From Thermoleptolyngbya sp046719575 (lineage in GTDB: Bacteria; Cyanobacteriota; Cyanobacteriia; Elainellales; Elainellaceae): a stretch of DNA of 64,000 bases. How positions within the stretch are numbered: position 1 is the stretch's first letter; each line of letters starts with the position of its first letter. A program made the position numbers and the translations under genes. The stretch is from assembly GCA_046719575.1 (NCBI GenBank), contig JBDNCP010000002.1, forward strand, positions 1-64,000, read 5' to 3'. Positions 59,935 to 64,000 of the stretch are shown here, piece by piece. The notes beneath the pieces were generated by a model. That model saw only the letters and a program-made list of their open reading frames with translations, ran no database searches and was not told the DNA's origin.

Positions 59935-61059
59935 TTACCCTTGCCCTGCTCTGAGCGGCGTGACGTTGCCGTTGCGGCTGGCGTTGATGGGGACGACGCG
60001 CTGGGTGTGCCCGCGAAACGCAATGCCCAGCACCTCGGCACTGGTCAGCCATTCTTCGGACACGTCGGCGATTTCGCGCAGCAGGGCTTCAAATTCCGCC
60101 CGCGAGCTGTTGAGGATATACTTTTGCGCCAGCCAGCGAATGATTGATCGCCCGGAGGTGGCCATGCGGTGTCGCTGGGAGGCGTTGACCTGCTTGTTGA
60201 AGTAGCGCAGCATCACTTCTTCGGCCACGTCCCAGGCGTTGTCTGCGCCAAACAGCTTGCGAACGTCCTCGGCTCCCAGAATGCGGAAGGCTTCGTCCAG
60301 CAGTTGCAGCGTCTCAATGCGAAATACGTTAACGTGTCCGTAAGAATTCCACTTTAAGTTATTTCGTAGATCCAGCCCAGCGCGGCGCACGGTGGCGATG
60401 CTGCCAAAGCTGGGATCGTAGGCGCGTTCGCGGATCACGTCGGAAATCCGCTTGTCGCGCCAGAAGGCGGCGACGCTGTTGATAAACTGCGTGAACATGC
60501 CGTGGAATTGGGCGTTTGGCTTGGCGCTGGGCATGGGCGGCGTGGTGGTGTAGCCAAACACGCGGCGGTAGGTCTGCATTCGGTTGCGTTCGGCATAGCG
60601 GAGGATGCTGCGGCGATCAAACCGATATAGCCCGTAAGCGCCTTCACCCGTCGAAAGGCGCACTGCGCCCGCGTCAAACAGTTCTTGCAGCTTGCGGATG
60701 GCGCGGAAGATGCCGACGGTTTCCATCTGGTAGAGATAGTAAAGATCGGCGACGGATAAGATGCGATCGCTCGCTACTTGTTCGTCATAGTCTTCCACAC
60801 CTTGCGGTAGGCGCGTTTCGTCGATGCCTTTGGCAGCATCCTTACCCAAGCCGATCAAGTCGGCCAGTCCGCCGTCGGCAGGCACGGGCGCAGCGGCATT
60901 GGCGGCGATCGCCTGCGCCAACATATCTTCAATCCGCTGGGTCAGCGCGTCCGCAAGCTGGGGATTTTGAATCAACTGCGGGCCGAGTTGATCGACCAGC
61001 GTTTCTTTTAGCGCGGCAATGCGGTCGAGTAAACTTTGGTTTTCTCCGGTGGTGGTCAT
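59935..61059 (-). CDS. Unrecognised 374-residue soluble protein
   Basis: The ATG at 61059 follows GAGGAGAAATTCC, a strong ribosome site. An N-terminal helical part (LLDRIAALKETLVDQLGPQL; LTQRIEDMLAQAIAANAA) leads into an alanine/proline linker. The main domain follows: ILSVADLYYLYQMETVGIFR, VRLSTGEGAYGLYRFDRRSI, FTQFINSVAAFWRDKRISDV, SYGHVNVFRIETLQLLDEAF, GRSIIRWLAQKYILNSSRAE. No catalytic motif, signal or membrane helix seen. Ten or more helices are likely. I do not recognise a family. Position between two other genes of the set and the shared orientation suggest one system. Confidence 0.65.
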   Translation of the reverse strand: MTTTGENQSLLDRIAALKETLVDQLGPQLIQNPQLADALTQRIEDMLAQAIAANAAAPVPADGGLADLIGLGKDAAKGIDETRLPQGVEDYDEQVASDRILSVADLYYLYQMETVGIFRAIRKLQELFDAGAVRLSTGEGAYGLYRFDRRSILRYAERNRMQTYRRVFGYTTTPPMPSAKPNAQFHGMFTQFINSVAAFWRDKRISDVIRERAYDPSFGSIATVRRAGLDLRNNLKWNSYGHVNVFRIETLQLLDEAFRILGAEDVRKLFGADNAWDVAEEVMLRYFNKQVNASQRHRMATSGRSIIRWLAQKYILNSSRAEFEALLREIADVSEEWLTSAEVLGIAFRGHTQRVVPINASRNGNVTPLRAGQG

Positions 61060-61219
61060 GGGAATTTCTCCTCGAACAAGGGCTTAGTCAGGGGTTAGTG
61101 GGTTAAGGATTGCGTTTTGCCAGCCTAGATTTTGTAGGTTTTGGCTGTCGCGATCGACTTGGCTGGCGGTTTATTCTTACTGAGCAATTCACCATTGCGT
61201 GTGCTGTGGTCGGAGATCA

Positions 61220-62929
61220 TCAATCGAGATCGTCGGGCGTGTCGCCAGAGGGCAATGTTACTTGCTCCGCCAGTTGGCGCACCTGATAAAGCTGGTAAGC
61301 CAAATCACGCAGCGCCCGAATCACGCCTTCGCGCCGGAACGCAGCATTGGGAATTGGGGTGTAGGTAGCAGCTTGGGTCAGCACCATGAGGCGATCGCTC
61401 GTCTCAGAAATCACCCGAATACCCAGCTTGCCGCCCGATTTTGCCAATATCGGCCCTTCCTCACTGGCGAATCGCCAGACCCAGTTCAGCAGCCCTTCCA
61501 CGCTCATCGAATCTCCCAATTTAGCCGTTTCCGCAACTGGGTATCCAGTGCCATCCGGCAGTGGAAATGCAGGGCGGGGAACACCACAAGGCACTGCCAT
61601 GTCCTTCTCTTCGGCCCTAGCGCGAGTGAAGTCGATGTAGACCGACAGCCGCTCCTCTGGCCCCAGGAAGAATAGCTCCATGATCCGGTAGACCTCCTGC
61701 ACCGACTCGGCCACCACCGCCAGCGCCTGCGATAGCCGCACGAGCTGCGTGCCAATGTAGGCCCCAGCACTGGAATGCTGAGTATGCTTGTAGTCCACCC
61801 AACTCCGCCGCAGCGATTGCAAATAGTCTTTCAGCGTCAGGAAGTTGCTGTAGTTTTGCTCCTCTTCGACGGTGTTAATCTGTCCGCGTACCAGCCCAAA
61901 ATATTCCGCCAGTTTCTTGAGCTGTCCGTCTGGGCGCTGATTGCTGCTGTCTAGGTCTTCGCCCAGCAACAGTTGGAACAAGTTATCCACCCGCAAGATT
62001 CGCGGGCCGCCGCGTGCGCCCAGCTCTGCCAAAAGCTCCTGCATCTCGGTGCGAATGATAGAGCGGGTGGCTTCCATGTTTTCGCGGTCGGCGGATGGTT
62101 TCAGCGGGGTCAGTCCATTCAGCAACTGAATGCCGTCTTGAATTGCCGTTTTTGCCCGGTGATAGAGGCTGGCCTGCGCTCCGGTGATGCCGCCGCCTAG
62201 GTCGGAGGCTCGGATGCTGACCGACTGCGGATTCCAGTCGTAGACCGTGCGCCCATCGACCTGGCGGGCGGTGAAGGTTTGCGTCAGCGTACTCACCAAA
62301 GTTTTGGGGTTATCCGTCCGCTGGGTATGCCCCAAAATGCTGCCCAGAGCGCTTTCCACTATGCCTTGCAGGTCGTCGCCAGTGGCAGGAGTGGAAACGG
62401 AAGTCATCCTGCCCGTCCGCTGGATTTGATCCAGACTGGGCAGCACATCTACGACTTGCAACTGTCCGGGTTGGTCTTTGGCGGGCTGAGCAGGAGGACG
62501 CTTGGATTGCTCAGGTTTCGACACTTCTAGCGCCACCAGTTCAATGGTGTAGGCCGTTGCCTGCCCGTCTCGCTTGACCGTATAGGGGGCAGGAACCTGT
62601 CCAACATCTTTAGCATCGGGCTTGTTGGGATCAGCCTTAGAAAACTGCTCTAGGGGAAAACTAGGCTGAACCTCCGTTTCTCCCAAAAATTCACTGTCCC
62701 GAAAGAGTTTGAAATACACATCGGGTTCTGGTTCTGTTTCTCCCGGATCTTGGCGAAAGTCTTCCTTTGTAAAGGAGATTTCAAAGTAGCCCTGGGTATC
62801 TGTATGAGAAACACCGATGAGATCATCATATTGTCGATCTTTGTCGTGAAGTTCTACGCGGATGCGAGCTTCATATTGGCTTGGGTTTTTGATCACACGC
62901 CCGCGAAGCGTGTACCTGTCTCGTTTCAT
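61220..62929 (-). CDS. Unrecognised 569-residue protein with transthyretin-like N-terminal domain
   Basis: ATG 62929 follows AAGGAG ten bases upstream, inside the tail of the preceding gene. Residues about 1-135 look like a transthyretin-like beta-sandwich: YTLRGRVIKNPSQYEARIRV, VSHTDTQGYFEISFTKEDF, VYFKLFRDSEFLGETEVQPS. Domains of this type occur in structural or ligand-binding parts of secreted or injected complexes. A linker follows, then a long helical part (ASLYHRAKTAIQDGIQLL, FLTLKDYLQSLRRSWVDY, RLSQALAVVAESVQEVYRIM). No enzyme motif seen. It is coupled closely (6 bases) to the metalloprotease-like gene upstream and is 160 bases from the next. Confidence 0.6.
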   Translation of the reverse strand: MKRDRYTLRGRVIKNPSQYEARIRVELHDKDRQYDDLIGVSHTDTQGYFEISFTKEDFRQDPGETEPEPDVYFKLFRDSEFLGETEVQPSFPLEQFSKADPNKPDAKDVGQVPAPYTVKRDGQATAYTIELVALEVSKPEQSKRPPAQPAKDQPGQLQVVDVLPSLDQIQRTGRMTSVSTPATGDDLQGIVESALGSILGHTQRTDNPKTLVSTLTQTFTARQVDGRTVYDWNPQSVSIRASDLGGGITGAQASLYHRAKTAIQDGIQLLNGLTPLKPSADRENMEATRSIIRTEMQELLAELGARGGPRILRVDNLFQLLLGEDLDSSNQRPDGQLKKLAEYFGLVRGQINTVEEEQNYSNFLTLKDYLQSLRRSWVDYKHTQHSSAGAYIGTQLVRLSQALAVVAESVQEVYRIMELFFLGPEERLSVYIDFTRARAEEKDMAVPCGVPRPAFPLPDGTGYPVAETAKLGDSMSVEGLLNWVWRFASEEGPILAKSGGKLGIRVISETSDRLMVLTQAATYTPIPNAAFRREGVIRALRDLAYQLYQVRQLAEQVTLPSGDTPDDLD

Positions 62930-62935
62930 GCTGCG

Positions 62936-64000
62936 CTATCTCCTTGCTAAAGCTTTATAGAAGTTTTCAGTAATAAGTCCCGGCGCGGCCAGCCGTCGAT
63001 CTAGCGCGTGGCGAGAGGCGCAGATCAGGAAGCGTTCGGGAATGATGCCCGGATCGTTGCCTTTGGCCAGCCGCTGCCCCGCTTCTTCGATGATTTGCTG
63101 GTGGTGCGGTTTGAAGCCGGTGACCTCTGCCAGCGATCGCCCGCCCAGTTCGCCATAAGGCGTGTAGCAAATCGTATCGACGACCAGCTTGTGGGCCCGA
63201 TCGAAGGTTTGCAGCACGGCGGGTGGAATCGTACCCGCACGCGGATTGGGATACAGGCGCTTCCAGATGCGGTTGTAATAGTCCGCCATTTGCGGAAAGC
63301 CCATCCGCCGCAATAGCTCCGTGCTGATGAACACGCGCAGGTAGGGCGTGGGATGGGGCGCACCGGGGTGAAAGAAGAGGGTGCTTTGGGGCGATCGCGA
63401 GGCAATGTCCATCAGCGAGGCGACGATGTAGGGGCCGCCCAGCAGCAGCCCCGACATATCCGCAAAGGTTTCGCTGTGCCATTTTGTCCACACGGCTGCC
63501 ACATCCGGGGATAACCCCGCCTTCAGCAACCGATGGGCGATCGCCTTGGGCAGGGTTTGCCGCAGCCCCAGATCGGTCTGCAAGTTGTGGGCGACTTCGT
63601 GCAAAATCGCCCCCAGCGTCCAGGGATTCACCAGGCGGTGATAGGGCAGTTGGATCAGCGGAAACGGATTGAGCTGCTGGCTCAGCTTGGTCAGGGGAAT
63701 GCCGCGCCGGAAGGTGGCGGGCGAAAACCCCGTCTTGACATAGGAGAAGGGCGGCGGAGCCGGGATCGACTTCGCCTTGCCCAGGCCCATGTACACGTCC
63801 TGATAGCAGTCAAGCGCGATGCGATCGCACCCCAACAGCCAGGGCGCAAACTGGCTCTGCCGCTGCCCAAATAGCTCAAAGTAAAAGTCCCAGATTTGCT
63901 CGATCTTCCGCACCAGATCATGAGCCTGATCTTTGCGGGCGATCATCTGTTGCAGATGAGCCGTAGCGGGCTGGGCGATCGCCGCCTGAGTGCTGCCAGA
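62936..64000 (-). CDS. Metalloprotease-like protein (HExxH), 5' end outside window
   Basis: At least 354 codons. The frame is open to the window edge, so the true start is probably further right; an internal ATG at 63946 is possible. The zinc site ILHEVAHNLQTDLG (HEVAH) is followed about 40 residues later by WTKWHSETFADMSGLLLGGP, whose His/Glu/Asp residues could supply the third ligand. Other segments: RLVNPWTLGAILHEVAHN, PQMADYYNRIWKRLYPNP, RAHKLVVDTICYTPYGELGG. No signal peptide in the visible part. Peptidase activity is likely but the family is not recognised. It leads the four-gene leftward set. Confidence 0.65.
   Translation of the reverse strand, partial: SGSTQAAIAQPATAHLQQMIARKDQAHDLVRKIEQIWDFYFELFGQRQSQFAPWLLGCDRIALDCYQDVYMGLGKAKSIPAPPPFSYVKTGFSPATFRRGIPLTKLSQQLNPFPLIQLPYHRLVNPWTLGAILHEVAHNLQTDLGLRQTLPKAIAHRLLKAGLSPDVAAVWTKWHSETFADMSGLLLGGPYIVASLMDIASRSPQSTLFFHPGAPHPTPYLRVFISTELLRRMGFPQMADYYNRIWKRLYPNPRAGTIPPAVLQTFDRAHKLVVDTICYTPYGELGGRSLAEVTGFKPHHQQIIEEAGQRLAKGNDPGIIPERFLICASRHALDRRLAAPGLITENFYKALARR

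Overview
The window looks like chromosomal DNA of a cyanobacterium. The palindrome GCGATCGC (HIP1) is scattered through most genes, and several families known mainly or only from cyanobacteria or plastids are present: PSRP-3/Ycf65, DUF3177, DUF3352, the CobA-HemD fusion and a TIGR01548-type HAD hydrolase. The moderately high GC, 14-bp short tandem repeats and abundant Uma2 and glycosyltransferase genes would suit a filamentous Leptolyngbya-like genus. That genus guess is inference.

Layout. 1-130: 3' end of a 5S rRNA and the terminator of an rRNA operon. 217-5320: housekeeping (SSB-like protein, coaE, cobA-hemD, glgB). 5345-6125: a gene-free stretch with a MITE-like element carrying 18-bp terminal inverted repeats and a 9-bp target duplication. 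6126-10237: an orphan double-ATPase peptide/nickel-type ABC subunit, a 59-residue membrane protein and a DUF3352 protein. 10293-28356: an 18-kb polysaccharide locus with a Wzc-type tyrosine kinase facing an ABC exporter, a pyruvyl-transferase-like protein, a GT-A-like transferase, a PhyH dioxygenase, six GT4-like glycosyltransferases, a Wzy/ligase-type membrane protein and a shortened Wzz-like coiled-coil protein. Part of it is AT-rich and lacks HIP1, as expected for acquired DNA. 28437-33561: csbD, an EamA permease, a VTT-domain protein and leuS.

33694-39971 is an arsenic island read leftwards: arsR, a PstS-like lipoprotein, a GAPDH, arsJ, acr3 and a CDKN3-like phosphatase. GAPDH and ArsJ together are known to convert arsenate to 1-arseno-3-phosphoglycerate and export it, and ACR3 exports arsenite. 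No ArsC is visible, so the phosphatase, joined to acr3 by an ATGA overlap, is a candidate for an arsenate-related enzyme.

40469-53708 is mixed: a DEAD-box helicase, LysE, an M23 peptidase, an Lrp regulator, and an M48 protease whose 3' end contains the promoter and first 22 nt of tRNA-Leu(CAA). It also has a decayed Uma2 copy next to an intact one, two small conserved-looking proteins, a tRNA-dihydrouridine synthase, gltX, a small gene split by one stop codon, tRNA-Asp and a TM0106-like nuclease. 53975-58464: sulfotransferase, DUF3177, a possible small RNA, a membrane protein, PSRP-3 and a HAD hydrolase.

58467-64000 (cut by the right edge) is the least explained block: four leftward genes coding for an HExxH metalloprotease-like protein, a protein with a transthyretin-like N-terminus, an unrecognised 374-residue protein and a 428-residue protein with a glutamate/phenylalanine repeat and a zinc-phospholipase-like motif. 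This is the best candidate for an undescribed multi-gene system; its function cannot be read from this window.
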